Below are positions 55,979 through 64,000 of a stretch of DNA of 64,000 bases, in pieces (within the stretch, counting starts at the first letter, position 1; every line of letters begins with the position of its first letter). Position numbers and translations under genes: made by a program. Origin of the DNA: an uncultured SAR86 cluster bacterium. GTDB lineage: Bacteria; Pseudomonadota; Gammaproteobacteria; Magnimaribacterales; D2472. The stretch is taken from positions 220,871 through 284,870 of the forward strand of contig CACELG010000001.1 in assembly GCA_902560315.1 (NCBI GenBank). The letters are read 5' to 3'. The notes under the pieces are model-generated. The model did not search any database, was not told the origin of the DNA, and saw only the letters and a program-made list of their open reading frames with translations.

Positions 55979-56019
55979 TTTCTAATTAATCATAATAAAT
56001 TGATATAATATATTATAAT
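55974..56019 (+). promoter_or_regulatory. Three TATAAT hexamers before rpoH
   Basis: TATAAT occurs at 55974-55979 (overlapping the end of cysQ), 56004-56009 and 56014-56019, all upstream of the rpoH ATG at 56033. The last two would give leaders of about 10-20 bases. No good -35 match is visible; in this AT-rich DNA some hits are expected by chance. Confidence 0.3.
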
Positions 56020-56032
56020 TAAAATTTATATT

Positions 56033-56893
56033 ATGGGCACACAGTTACAACCTTCACAACTTAATAGTCCAGGTAAGGATATAGAATCGTATCTTTCATC
56101 TGTTCATTCAATACCTATTCTTACAAAAGAAGAGGAGCAGGAGCTTGCATTAAAGCTTTATGAGGAAGATGACCTTGATGCTGCAAGACAATTAGTTATT
56201 CATCATCTGAGATTTGTTGTTCATATCGCAAGATCCTATCAAGGATATGGACTGCCACTAGGCGACATTGTTCAAGAAGGAAATGTTGGACTTATGAAAG
56301 CTGTAGACAAATATGATCCTCATAGAGGCGTAAAATTAGTTTCATTCGCTGTTCATTGGATTAAAGCAGAAATTCATGAATATATTCTTAGAAATTGGAG
56401 ACAAGTAAAGATAGCGACCACTAAAGCTCAAAGAAAACTCTTTTTTAATTTGAGAAGTAAAAAGAAATCTTTAGATTGGCTTACAAAGGAAGAAGCTGAA
56501 AAAATTGCAAAAGATTTAAATGTGGAAGTTAAAGATGTTCTGCATATGGAGAACAGACTATCTTCAAATGATTCTTCTTTTGACGCTCCAATTTCAACTG
56601 GAGATGATGATGAAATTATGGCGCCAGCTCAGTACTTGGAAGACAAAAGATATGACCCAGAAGTTATTGTTGCTTCCGAACAAGCTGATCAAGTAAATAA
56701 ACAGGAGCTTATTGCTGCATTAAAAATGCTTGATGACAGAAGCAAAGACATCCTACAAAGAAGATATTTATCTGACAACAAAGCAACGCTTCATGATCTA
56801 GCAGACGAATATGAGATCTCTGCTGAAAGAGTAAGACAAATAGAAAATAGCGCTCTTAAAAAATTAAAATCATTAATGGTAGATTTTGCATAA
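56033..56893 (+). CDS. rpoH: RpoH, sigma-32 heat-shock sigma factor
   Basis: A 286-residue group 3 sigma factor. Region 2 is LRFVVHIARSYQGYGLPLGD near residue 60, with DIVQEGNVGLMKAVDKYDPHRGVKLVSFAVHWIKAEI; the RpoH-specific box is QRKLFFNLRSKKK near 132; region 4 ends with the helix-turn-helix TLHDLADEYEISAERVRQIE near residue 255. It recognises heat-shock promoters. It is the last gene before trmB on the plus strand, and no FtsYEX neighbours are present, unlike in E. coli. Confidence 0.93.
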   Translation: MGTQLQPSQLNSPGKDIESYLSSVHSIPILTKEEEQELALKLYEEDDLDAARQLVIHHLRFVVHIARSYQGYGLPLGDIVQEGNVGLMKAVDKYDPHRGVKLVSFAVHWIKAEIHEYILRNWRQVKIATTKAQRKLFFNLRSKKKSLDWLTKEEAEKIAKDLNVEVKDVLHMENRLSSNDSSFDAPISTGDDDEIMAPAQYLEDKRYDPEVIVASEQADQVNKQELIAALKMLDDRSKDILQRRYLSDNKATLHDLADEYEISAERVRQIENSALKKLKSLMVDFA

Positions 56894-56908
56894 ATCTATC
56901 GTTAAAAA

Positions 56909-57556
56909 ATGCGGTTAAAATTTCTTCCATCTTTTGTAAAAAGAAGAGGCAGAATCACTAAGAAGCAAGAGCAAAGCTTAAAATCCTTACCTAACTTTTC
57001 AGTACACACAATCAATGAAATCCAATCTGAGTTAAAAAATTTTAATGAATGTTGCTTAGAAATAGGATTTGGGAATGCTGAACACTTGGTTCAACAAGCC
57101 ATAAATAATCCTGAAATTTTATTTATAGGTTCTGAGGTGTATATGTCAGGCATAGGAACGCTTGTCTCAAAGATTAAGGAAAATGATTTAAAAAATATAA
57201 AAATTTTTTCAGATGACATTCGATTGCTTCTTGATTCAGAACCTTTAAAGATATTTGATTCAGTAAAGATAATTTGCCCAGACCCTTGGCCTAAAGACAG
57301 ACATCATAAAAGAAGACTAATCAATAAAGATTTTTTAAATATGATTCATGGTTTTATTAAAGAGAGTGGAAATTTATACATTTCAACCGATTGGGAAAAT
57401 TATGCTGAAAGTATTAAAAATTTATTAGAATCAGACAGCTTATTTATTGAATCTGAAAAAATATATTTAGAAAAGAATAACCTAACAAAATTTGAACAAA
57501 GAGGGGAGTTTGAAGGAAGAAGAGTTTTTAAATTTAATTATGAAAGATGTTCATAG
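56909..57556 (+). CDS. trmB: TrmB, tRNA (guanine-46-N7)-methyltransferase
   Basis: A 215-residue SAM-dependent enzyme modifying G46 in the tRNA variable loop. The SAM-binding segment is NECCLEIGFGNAEHLVQQAI near residue 47, where the usual xGxG is EIGFG, followed by FIGSEVYMSGIGTLV. The substrate motif PDPWPKDRHHKRRLINKDFLNM near residue 130 is diagnostic. The stop overlaps the convergent rdgB gene by 6 bases. Confidence 0.94.
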   Translation: MRLKFLPSFVKRRGRITKKQEQSLKSLPNFSVHTINEIQSELKNFNECCLEIGFGNAEHLVQQAINNPEILFIGSEVYMSGIGTLVSKIKENDLKNIKIFSDDIRLLLDSEPLKIFDSVKIICPDPWPKDRHHKRRLINKDFLNMIHGFIKESGNLYISTDWENYAESIKNLLESDSLFIESEKIYLEKNNLTKFEQRGEFEGRRVFKFNYERCS

Positions 57557-58150
57557 TTGATTATTAAATATCTCCATAAACTTTTTAGTAGCAATCGCTC
57601 TATGGCTTATTTTATTTTTTACATCTTGTTCTATTGATGCCATAGAGCATGAATAATCATTTGGATAAAAGATCTTGTCATATCCAAACCCACCTTCACC
57701 TGAGCTTTCTACAGAAATTTTCCCATGAATTTTGCCTTGAGCGATTATGGGAATAGAATCATTCGCATCTCTCACTCCAACTAGAACACAAATATAGTAA
57801 GCATCAAGGCTTTTTACATTTTTTTCATTTAGTTTCTTTATTACTTTATCTCTATTTTCTTTGTCAGTCGCATTCTCACCGGCGTATCTTGCTGAAAAGA
57901 TACCAGGTTCAAAATCAAGACCAGGAACAACAAGTCCAGAATCATCTGCTATAGAATATTTTTTTGATTCTTTAGCACCATGCTTAGCTTTTATCAGCGC
58001 ATTTTCAAGAAAAGAACTACCATCCTCTATAGCATCAGTAATATTTAGATCAGTTAATGAAAATATATTATGATTTTGAAATAACTTTTTAAACTCTTTT
58101 ACTTTACCCTTGTTAGATGTAGCAATAAGGATTCCATCATTACTTTTCAA
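57551..58150 (-). CDS. rdgB: RdgB/HAM1, non-canonical purine NTP pyrophosphatase
   Basis: About 199 residues from a TTG at 58150. The open frame extends to 58216, but AAGGAG (58165-58160) with 9 bases spacing and the family N-terminus (ILIATSNKGKVKEFKKLF) fix the start here, inside the last 11 bases of metW. Further signatures are LENALIKAKHGAK near residue 50, ADDSGLVVPGLDFEPGIFSARYAG near 70 and GEGGFGYDKIFYP near 150. It cleans dITP/XTP from the nucleotide pool. Confidence 0.92.
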   Translation of the reverse strand: MKSNDGILIATSNKGKVKEFKKLFQNHNIFSLTDLNITDAIEDGSSFLENALIKAKHGAKESKKYSIADDSGLVVPGLDFEPGIFSARYAGENATDKENRDKVIKKLNEKNVKSLDAYYICVLVGVRDANDSIPIIAQGKIHGKISVESSGEGGFGYDKIFYPNDYSCSMASIEQDVKNKISHRAIATKKFMEIFNNQL

Positions 58151-58730
58151 GTAAATATACTCCTTCAACTGCCAATAAATTTGGTTTAATTGAAGCAAGC
58201 CCTCCACGACTGCCATCTTTGTTTAAGAAGACCTTATCTTTAATTTTGATATTTTCTTTTTTACAAAGATTTTCAAAATCTTTAATTGTGCATAGATGAA
58301 TATTCTCTGTTTCATACCAGCTTGATGGAAGCTCAGGCGTTACAGGCATCTTCCCAGATGCAAGATTAATTCTACATCTCCAATAACCAAGGTTAGGAAG
58401 AGTTACAACACACCTTTTTGAAAGTTCAAGCATTCTGTTTAATGCTAAGTCTGGATTTTTCAGACATTGAATTGACCTTGCCATAATAGATAAATCAAAA
58501 TTTGATGATTTAAATTCATTCATACCTTTATCGATATCTTGTTTTATAACAGGCACACCTTTTTCAATGCATTTTTCGATTTTTAGATTATTTATTTCTA
58601 CACCATACCCAAGAATATTTTTGGTCTCGATTAATTCTTTTAGCAAAGAGCCATCCCCACAACCAAAGTCAATAACTTTGCTATTTTCAGGTACCCAATG
58701 ATTTATAATTTTTGAAAGTTTCGTAGCCAT
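58140..58730 (-). CDS. metW: MetW, methionine biosynthesis accessory methyltransferase
   Basis: A 196-residue class I methyltransferase fold: VIDFGCGDGSLLKELIETK near residue 20, the MetW-type stretch SIQCLKNPDLALNRMLELSK near 87, and the family-specific NLGYWRCRINLASGKMPVTPELPSSWYETENIHLCTIKDFE, about residues 115-155. MetW works with MetX to acylate homoserine. The ATG overlaps the metX stop as TAATG. Confidence 0.95.
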   Translation of the reverse strand: MATKLSKIINHWVPENSKVIDFGCGDGSLLKELIETKNILGYGVEINNLKIEKCIEKGVPVIKQDIDKGMNEFKSSNFDLSIMARSIQCLKNPDLALNRMLELSKRCVVTLPNLGYWRCRINLASGKMPVTPELPSSWYETENIHLCTIKDFENLCKKENIKIKDKVFLNKDGSRGGLASIKPNLLAVEGVYLLEK

Positions 58731-59815
58731 TATGATTCAATAAATTTTTTAATTACATTTGAATATTCTTTGGAGTGAAACAAGAAACTATCATGACCAT
58801 GCTCGCCATCAAAGACAACGAAGGATGATTTGATATTATTATTCATACCTGCAATTTGTATTTCTTTGCCTCTTTCAGCTGGATAAAGCCAATCAGAATA
58901 AAATCCAACTATTAGCAATTCAGCTTTTATATTTTCCATCGCTTTTTCTAAATCTCTATCTTTACCAGCATCGTATCCATCCATAGCTTTTGTCATAAGA
59001 ATATAGGAATTAGCATCAAAAAATTCTGAAAATTTCTCGCCTTTATACTGCAAATAATTCTCAACTTCAAAATCAACATCCTGATCAACTTTTGAAGCTT
59101 CATCTTGAAATTTTCTTCCAAATCTTGAATCCATTAGTTCTTCTGATAAATAAGTTATATGCCCGAGCATACGAGCAGTTTTTATTCCATTCTTTGGTGT
59201 AACGTTGTGATCATAATAATCTCCATTATGAAAATTTTTATCTTTCCTTATTGATTCTCGAGCAACTTCATTCATAGCAATATTTTGTGTGCTAGACTTT
59301 GCCGCTGCAGCAAAAATTCCAGCTTTTTTTATTTTATTTGGATAAGCAATAGACCACTGCAAGGCTTGCATTCCTCCCAAGCTACCCCCAGCAACTAAAT
59401 GCCAGTAGGGTATATCTAATTTATCCATAAGCATTTTTTGAGAATTTACCCAATCATCAACAGTAACCAATGGAAAATCTTTACCAAAGACTTTATTTGT
59501 TGCTGCATTTATTGTCGTTGGGCCAGAGGAACCAGCACATCCACCTAAATTATTGCAGCAAACCACATAATATTTTTCTGTATCTATTGCTTTCTTTGGA
59601 CCAACTATCTGGTCCCACCATCCAATACCCAATTCTTTATCTTCTCCAGCTGCATGATGATTTCCGGAAAACGCATGACATAAGAGAATTGCATTTGATT
59701 TTGATTCATTTAGCTCACCATAGGACTCAATTATTAAATCAAATGAATCTAATTTTTCACCAGATTCTAAGGATAATCCTTCAGAAAAATGTATTTGTTC
59801 AGTTTTTATCTTCAT
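58730..59815 (-). CDS. metX: MetX, homoserine O-acyltransferase
   Basis: A 361-residue alpha/beta-hydrolase fold acyltransferase that starts the methionine branch. The nucleophile elbow is VAGGSLGGMQALQWSIAYP near residue 140 and the catalytic Asp and His lie in YSDWLYPAERG and GEHGHDSFLFHS at the C-terminus. Acetyl versus succinyl donor cannot be decided from the sequence, since the gammaproteobacterial MetX-MetW pair often uses succinyl-CoA. It is coupled to yggT by ATGA and to metW by TAATG. Confidence 0.93.
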   Translation of the reverse strand: MKIKTEQIHFSEGLSLESGEKLDSFDLIIESYGELNESKSNAILLCHAFSGNHHAAGEDKELGIGWWDQIVGPKKAIDTEKYYVVCCNNLGGCAGSSGPTTINAATNKVFGKDFPLVTVDDWVNSQKMLMDKLDIPYWHLVAGGSLGGMQALQWSIAYPNKIKKAGIFAAAAKSSTQNIAMNEVARESIRKDKNFHNGDYYDHNVTPKNGIKTARMLGHITYLSEELMDSRFGRKFQDEASKVDQDVDFEVENYLQYKGEKFSEFFDANSYILMTKAMDGYDAGKDRDLEKAMENIKAELLIVGFYSDWLYPAERGKEIQIAGMNNNIKSSFVVFDGEHGHDSFLFHSKEYSNVIKKFIES

Positions 59816-60336
59816 ACTATTGATTTAAGAATATCTGATAAAAAGGATTCAAGTAGATTTATTAATATTAAAACAAATAAAGGAGAAAAATCTAACCCAC
59901 CAGCTGAGGGAATATATTTTCTTATTGGCGCTAAAGATTTATAAGAAATTTCTTCCACTAACTCAAGAAACGCATTAGATTTCTCAGGCGATACCCAACT
60001 TAAAATCACACCACCAATAACGGCAAAGAAAATAATTCTTAATGAAACCATCAAAGTTTGTATTATTGCAACACCAAAAAGAGTTAAAGTCTCATACTGA
60101 CTCCCAAAGTATATGATTAATGATAAAAGCTTTAGAGCGATTGCAATAACAAGAATATTGATAGCCTGTATTGGAAAAATTCCAAAAACCTTTGATATTG
60201 GTTTATATACTTTAACAAATGTAGATACTATTGGATTGAAGTAATTAACCTTTAGAAGGTTAAAGATAAACAAAAATACAAATGCATAATTTAGTATATT
60301 GAATATTAAGCCTAGTATCTCTATATTAGAATTCAT
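59812..60336 (-). CDS. yggT: YggT-family membrane protein
   Basis: About 174 residues from the ATG at 60336, chosen because AAAGGA lies about 8 bases before it and the longer frame runs into proC. It has four spans in two repeats of the YGGT domain: YFNPIVSTFVKVYKPISKVFG near residue 32, and GGVILSWVSPEKSNAFLELVEEISYKSLAPIRKYIPSAGGLDFSPLFVLIL near residue 105-155. It probably acts in membrane-associated cell-envelope or division functions; the position after proC is conserved. Confidence 0.92.
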   Translation of the reverse strand: MNSNIEILGLIFNILNYAFVFLFIFNLLKVNYFNPIVSTFVKVYKPISKVFGIFPIQAINILVIAIALKLLSLIIYFGSQYETLTLFGVAIIQTLMVSLRIIFFAVIGGVILSWVSPEKSNAFLELVEEISYKSLAPIRKYIPSAGGLDFSPLFVLILINLLESFLSDILKSIV

Positions 60337-61117
60337 TTGAAATTTCCTTTGATCTTTTAATAGCAGCACTTAAACCTTTCTCAAAGATATTACCTAGCTT
60401 ATTTGATTTAAAATATTTCAAACCTGCTTCAGTTGTTCCTTTTTTTGATGCAACAGCTGTAATTAAATTATCTAGATTGGTATTGTTTTCAATTGACATT
60501 CCAACCCCTTTCATTAAATTAGACATGATTTCATTTACAATTTTTTTATCACCATTAGATATGGTTAGAAGTTTTCTTTCATATGATTTAAGAAGGTGAA
60601 AGAAGTAAGCAGGGCCACTGCCAATTATTCCTGTAAAAGTATCTATCTTTGATTCTTTATCGACTGTTATGACGATACCTACTTTATTCAAAAAAATAAT
60701 TACTTTCTTAAGATTATTTTTTGTAAAACTTGAATTGAATACAGCAGTAATTCCAAGGCCATGTTTTGAGGATGTATTTGGCATCGCTCTAAGAAACTCA
60801 ATTTTTTTATCAAAATTAATATATTTCTTTGATCTTATTCCAGCTACCAAACTTATCACCTTTGGATTTTTATGTTGATCTAGGATTTCTTTATATGCAT
60901 CGATTGCATCTTTTGGCTTTACAGCAAGAATAAATAAATCAACTTTAGCATTATTATTTTTTTTAAAGCTTCGAATTTTTAACTTTTTTAACTTCTTATT
61001 GTTGGTTGAGTTTCTATCTACATAAAAAATATTTTCTTTATTAAATCCTGAGGCTATAAGACCCTCTATAATAGCTTGAGAAATACTTCCACCACCATAA
61101 AAAACGACATTCTTCAT
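60326..61117 (-). CDS. proC: ProC, pyrroline-5-carboxylate reductase
   Basis: A 263-residue enzyme for the last step of proline synthesis. The Rossmann motif is VVFYGGGSISQAIIEGLIASG at the N-terminus; FLRAMPNTSSKHGLGI is near residue 108 and the P5C signature GIIGSGPAYFFHLLKSYE near 163, with the C-terminal AVASKKGTTEAGLKYF. The second Gly-rich residue pattern (GGGSIS) is slightly unusual, but the fold is clear. The ATG is shared with the yggS stop as ATGA. Confidence 0.93.
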   Translation of the reverse strand: MKNVVFYGGGSISQAIIEGLIASGFNKENIFYVDRNSTNNKKLKKLKIRSFKKNNNAKVDLFILAVKPKDAIDAYKEILDQHKNPKVISLVAGIRSKKYINFDKKIEFLRAMPNTSSKHGLGITAVFNSSFTKNNLKKVIIFLNKVGIVITVDKESKIDTFTGIIGSGPAYFFHLLKSYERKLLTISNGDKKIVNEIMSNLMKGVGMSIENNTNLDNLITAVASKKGTTEAGLKYFKSNKLGNIFEKGLSAAIKRSKEISNEF

Positions 61118-61800
61118 AGTCTTTTGCCAAAGATTGATTCTCCAATTCTTACCATATTGGCTCCATTAATAATTGCATCATAAAAATCAGAGGTAGTTCC
61201 TAATGATACATATGTTGCCCTAGGATAGACTGACTGAAGTTCTGTGCTTAGCTTTTTAACTGATTGCATCATATGTTCCCGTTCATTTTTATCATTTGTT
61301 AGCTTGGGGAGAGCCATTATGCCTTTTAAATTAATATTTTCCATAGATTCTACTAATTTTGATAGATTTATTAGATCTTCTGGATGACAGCCATTTTTCG
61401 ATTCTTCATTAGAAATATTTACCTGAATGCATGCATTAATTACTTTGTTTTCCTTTTTGCACTCGTTGTTCAATTTCACAACTACTTTCTTTCTATCTAG
61501 GGTATGAACCCAATCAGCACACCTGGCAATAACTTTTACTTTATTTGATTGAATTGGCCCAATGAAATGCCAAATAATTTCGCTTGAATCAATCAAAGAT
61601 GATTTTTCTTCAAGCTCTTGAGCATAGTTCTCTCCAAAATTATTAACTCCATTTTGAAAAGCAATCTCTATTAATTCATGACTCTTTTTCTTTGAAACAG
61701 CAATTAAAGTTATATCATTCCTTGATTTATTAATTAATGATGATGCTTTAGATATTTCATCATTAATCTGCTTAATATTTTCAATTAATTCTCTTTGCAT
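61114..61800 (-). CDS. YggS-family PLP-binding protein (PLP homeostasis)
   Basis: A 228-residue TIM-barrel protein that carries pyridoxal phosphate without being a typical enzyme. The PLP lysine lies in ITLIAVSKKKSHELIEIAF near residue 32; VNFGENYAQELEEK follows, then IIWHFIGPIQSNKVKVIA near 75 and a late TYVSLGTTSDFYDAIINGANMVRIGESIFG. It stands in the conserved yggS-proC-yggT order and overlaps the SPOR gene by 16 bases. Confidence 0.93.
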   Translation of the reverse strand: MQRELIENIKQINDEISKASSLINKSRNDITLIAVSKKKSHELIEIAFQNGVNNFGENYAQELEEKSSLIDSSEIIWHFIGPIQSNKVKVIARCADWVHTLDRKKVVVKLNNECKKENKVINACIQVNISNEESKNGCHPEDLINLSKLVESMENINLKGIMALPKLTNDKNEREHMMQSVKKLSTELQSVYPRATYVSLGTTSDFYDAIINGANMVRIGESIFGKRL

Positions 61801-62318
61801 AAAGTTCTTAGGCGTGGATCAAACCCACTTTTAGTAATTTTCTCTTTTGCATTATTTGCTGCTGACCTATTTAGATATGGACCTGATATAACACTATTTA
61901 AAAGTTTGCCAGGGAGATTAGTGCTGTATACCTCATTTATTGTTAGGTCGCTGATATCGTCATCTAATATATTTACTGCCTCAATTGCATATTTCTTATT
62001 TCCATAAGCCCCTACTTGAACAAAATACTCACATTCCATCAAAACATTCTCTTCATTAAATTCAATTAAAACAGAGTTTTCCATCAGTGAAGTTGGAAAA
62101 TCAATGGTCACAGAATTTGTTACATTACTCGGCTTGATTGAAGAAACATCAGTTTTAAAATAAAAAAAAGAAGTGGCAGCGAGGCCGAGACTTATAAAAA
62201 GCAAAACCATTAAAGTGTTTGATGATATGGTTTTAGTAGAGGACTTTCTTGAGCTAAAGACAGTCTTTTTCTTTTTTGGCTTTCTTCTTTTGTGTTTTAT
62301 GTTTGCAAAATCTTTCAT
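61785..62318 (-). CDS. SPOR-domain membrane protein (FtsN-like)
   Basis: A 177-residue single-span protein. A very basic N-terminus (KHKRRKPKKKKTVFSSRKSS) precedes the membrane helix at about residues 37-55 (MVLLFISLGLAATSFFYF), then a linker and a C-terminal SPOR domain, about residues 98-172, with CEYFVQVGAYGNKKYAIEAV and GPYLNRSAANNAKEKITKSG. SPOR domains bind denuded septal glycan. The argS-ftsN order is common in gammaproteobacteria. It lacks FtsN's long linker, so the name FtsN is inferred. Confidence 0.8.
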   Translation of the reverse strand: MKDFANIKHKRRKPKKKKTVFSSRKSSTKTISSNTLMVLLFISLGLAATSFFYFKTDVSSIKPSNVTNSVTIDFPTSLMENSVLIEFNEENVLMECEYFVQVGAYGNKKYAIEAVNILDDDISDLTINEVYSTNLPGKLLNSVISGPYLNRSAANNAKEKITKSGFDPRLRTLCKEN

Positions 62319-62321
62319 AAA

Positions 62322-64000
62322 TCACATTTTTTCAATAGGAGATATTCCAAGAAGGTCTAGACCATTTGAAATGACTTGTCTGACAGACAATAAACATGCA
62401 AGAATTGATTCAATATTTTGGTCAGTTTCTGAAAGAACATGATTGTCGTTGTAATAGCTATGAAATAATTGAGCCAGGTCTCTCAAATAATAGATTACCA
62501 AATGAGGTTGAAGTGCATTCGCGGCCTTGTTAACAACATCAGGATATTTTGATATTTCATGAATCAGCTTATCGCATTCTTTGTAGCTATTATTTTCTAT
62601 GTTATTAATATTTGTTTTTATTTTAGAGTTCTTTTTTAAAGCCTTTTCTTCTAAAGAAACAATTCTGGCATGAGCATATTGAATATAATAAAAAATATTC
62701 TCTTTACTGTCTGATTTTGCTAAATCTATATCAAAATCTAAATGTTGATCAGCTTGTTTTGATAAGTAGTAAAATCTTGCTGCATCAGTACCTATATCAT
62801 CAATCAGATCTTTTAAAGTAAAAAATTCACCTGATCTTGTGGACATCTTTACCTTTTTGCCTTCCTTAAAAAGATTTGCAAATTGGACAAGTTTAACAAT
62901 AAGTTTTTCTTTGCTTGATCCTAAAGTTTCAATAGATGCCTCAATTCTTTTGATATAACCATGATGATCTGCACCCCATATATTTACTAATTTATCAAAA
63001 CCTCTATCAATTTTATTTTTATGATAAGCAACATCTGATGCAAAATAAGTTGCTCTTCCATCCTCTCTTATTAGAACTCGATGTTTGTCATCGCCGCTTA
63101 TATCTGTATTAAGCCATATCGCACCGTCTTTTTCATAAGCATTACCATCGCTTTTTAATTTGTTTATTGAATTTGATATCTCTGATGAGGAATCACTCAC
63201 ATCCCCTAATGATGATTCATTAAACCAATGATCAAAATCAACATTAAATGTTTTAAGATCATTTTTAATAGATTTAACCATTTCAGCCAATGAAAATTCT
63301 TTCGCTTGATTCCATGAGGATTCATCCTGATCTTTTATATTTTCAATAATTTGATCAATTTCCTTTTCAGGATCTTTAGGCATATCTTTAGTCAATGATT
63401 CATAATCACAATTTAAATTTATATCTTTTTTGAGTTTATTAGCGATATCTTCAATATATTTTCCTTTATATGCATTTTGCGGAAAATAATTATTTATATC
63501 TTCCTTAATCATTCTCAATAAAACGCTTGTAGTGAGAATATCGATCTGCCTTCCTGCATCATTAATGTAATATTCTTTTTCAACCAATGATCCTGTTGCT
63601 TCAAGGATTCTGCCTATTGCATCTCCAAAAGCAGCACCTCTTCCGTGACCAACATGAAGTGGTCCAGTTGGATTAGCAGATACAAATTCAATTTGAACTT
63701 TTTTTCCATCTCCAACTTTTGATTTGCCGAATGAGTCCCTCATTTTATTGATAACATTTATGGTTGATACGAAGTCATTTCTTTTAAGAAAGATATTTAT
63801 AAAACCAGGTCCTGCAGATTGAACGTCTTCAAAAAAGTCTAGCTTTATTAATTTTTCTTTTAAATTGTTAGCCAATTCATTTGGTTTAGATTTAAGAGTA
63901 CTTGCAGCAACCATACATACATTTGTAGTTAAATGCCCCTTGTTTAAATCATCTGTTATAGAAGTTGTACTCTTTTCAAGAATGGCTTGTATATTTTTCT
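62322..64000 (-). CDS. argS: Arginyl-tRNA synthetase, nearly complete, cut by the right edge
   Basis: Class I aminoacyl-tRNA synthetase. The frame is open to the edge: upstream of the Met at 63914 it reads KNIQAILEKSTTSITDDLNK then GHLTTNVCMVAAS, matching the known N-terminus (MNIQALL-type), so only the first one or two residues are missing. The class I HIGH motif is GPLHVGHGRGAAFGDA near residue 120, ADHHGYIKRIEASIE lies near 345, and the KMSKS motif is replaced by VKMSTRSGEF, as often in ArgS. The C-terminal anticodon domain is normal. First gene of the minus-strand run to rdgB. Confidence 0.96.
   Translation of the reverse strand, partial: KNIQAILEKSTTSITDDLNKGHLTTNVCMVAASTLKSKPNELANNLKEKLIKLDFFEDVQSAGPGFINIFLKRNDFVSTINVINKMRDSFGKSKVGDGKKVQIEFVSANPTGPLHVGHGRGAAFGDAIGRILEATGSLVEKEYYINDAGRQIDILTTSVLLRMIKEDINNYFPQNAYKGKYIEDIANKLKKDINLNCDYESLTKDMPKDPEKEIDQIIENIKDQDESSWNQAKEFSLAEMVKSIKNDLKTFNVDFDHWFNESSLGDVSDSSSEISNSINKLKSDGNAYEKDGAIWLNTDISGDDKHRVLIREDGRATYFASDVAYHKNKIDRGFDKLVNIWGADHHGYIKRIEASIETLGSSKEKLIVKLVQFANLFKEGKKVKMSTRSGEFFTLKDLIDDIGTDAARFYYLSKQADQHLDFDIDLAKSDSKENIFYYIQYAHARIVSLEEKALKKNSKIKTNINNIENNSYKECDKLIHEISKYPDVVNKAANALQPHLVIYYLRDLAQLFHSYYNDNHVLSETDQNIESILACLLSVRQVISNGLDLLGISPIEKM

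Overview
The window is a gene-dense, AT-rich (about one third G+C by eye) bacterial chromosome segment. Gene order and content point to a streamlined marine gammaproteobacterium. I would guess a SAR86-like lineage, but that is inference and no rRNA is present to test it. Supporting signs are mnmG-rsmG-parA-parB-atp-glmU-glmS in one run, the block argS-SPOR-yggS-proC-yggT-metX-metW-rdgB, an RpoH-type sigma factor, a marine keto-acid-type TRAP transporter, and intergenic gaps mostly under 80 bases. No tRNA, rRNA, insertion sequence, prophage or CRISPR array was seen.

Region by region: 1-13.5 kb is core, all on the plus strand: tRNA modification (mnmG, cut by the left edge), rRNA methylation (rsmG), chromosome partition (parAB), the full F1Fo ATP synthase preceded by an AtpI-like protein, and the two glucosamine genes feeding the cell wall. 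From 13.5 to 42 kb is an accessory, metabolically mixed stretch. It holds an HNH-HIT fusion, two micro-ORFs between it and a cyclase-type hydrolase, an overlapping gene chain that looks like detoxification/redox (ICMT-like, GFA, SMR, SDR, two VOC proteins, YeiH), and a run of exported proteins that includes the beta-helix plus diheme cytochrome pair of unknown function. A lysine catabolism pair (ALDH7 plus LysDH-like), assorted lipid and peptide hydrolases, an M20 amidohydrolase, a nitronate monooxygenase and a hydroxyisobutyrate dehydrogenase follow. From 42 to 64 kb are an RpiR regulator with a MazG-like protein, UvrD, a TRAP transporter whose binding protein is separated from its membrane subunits by lipB-lipA, YaaA, a crotonase preceded by a coupled 52-residue gene, two exported phosphatases behind a doubly palindromic promoter, cysQ, rpoH, trmB and the minus-strand argS-to-rdgB operon, cut by the right edge only a codon or so from the argS start.

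The main compact-genome signature is the junctions. Many co-directional genes overlap by ATGA or TAATG, and four convergent pairs interlock their stop codons in exactly 4 bases, leaving no room for terminators. The most interesting unexplained items are the HNH-HIT fusion, the 15-residue cysteine-rich ORF, the beta-helix/cytochrome pair, the twin palindromes before the phosphatase genes, the N-terminally short ALDH7 beside a LysDH-like gene, and the base-composition break between parB and the atp genes.
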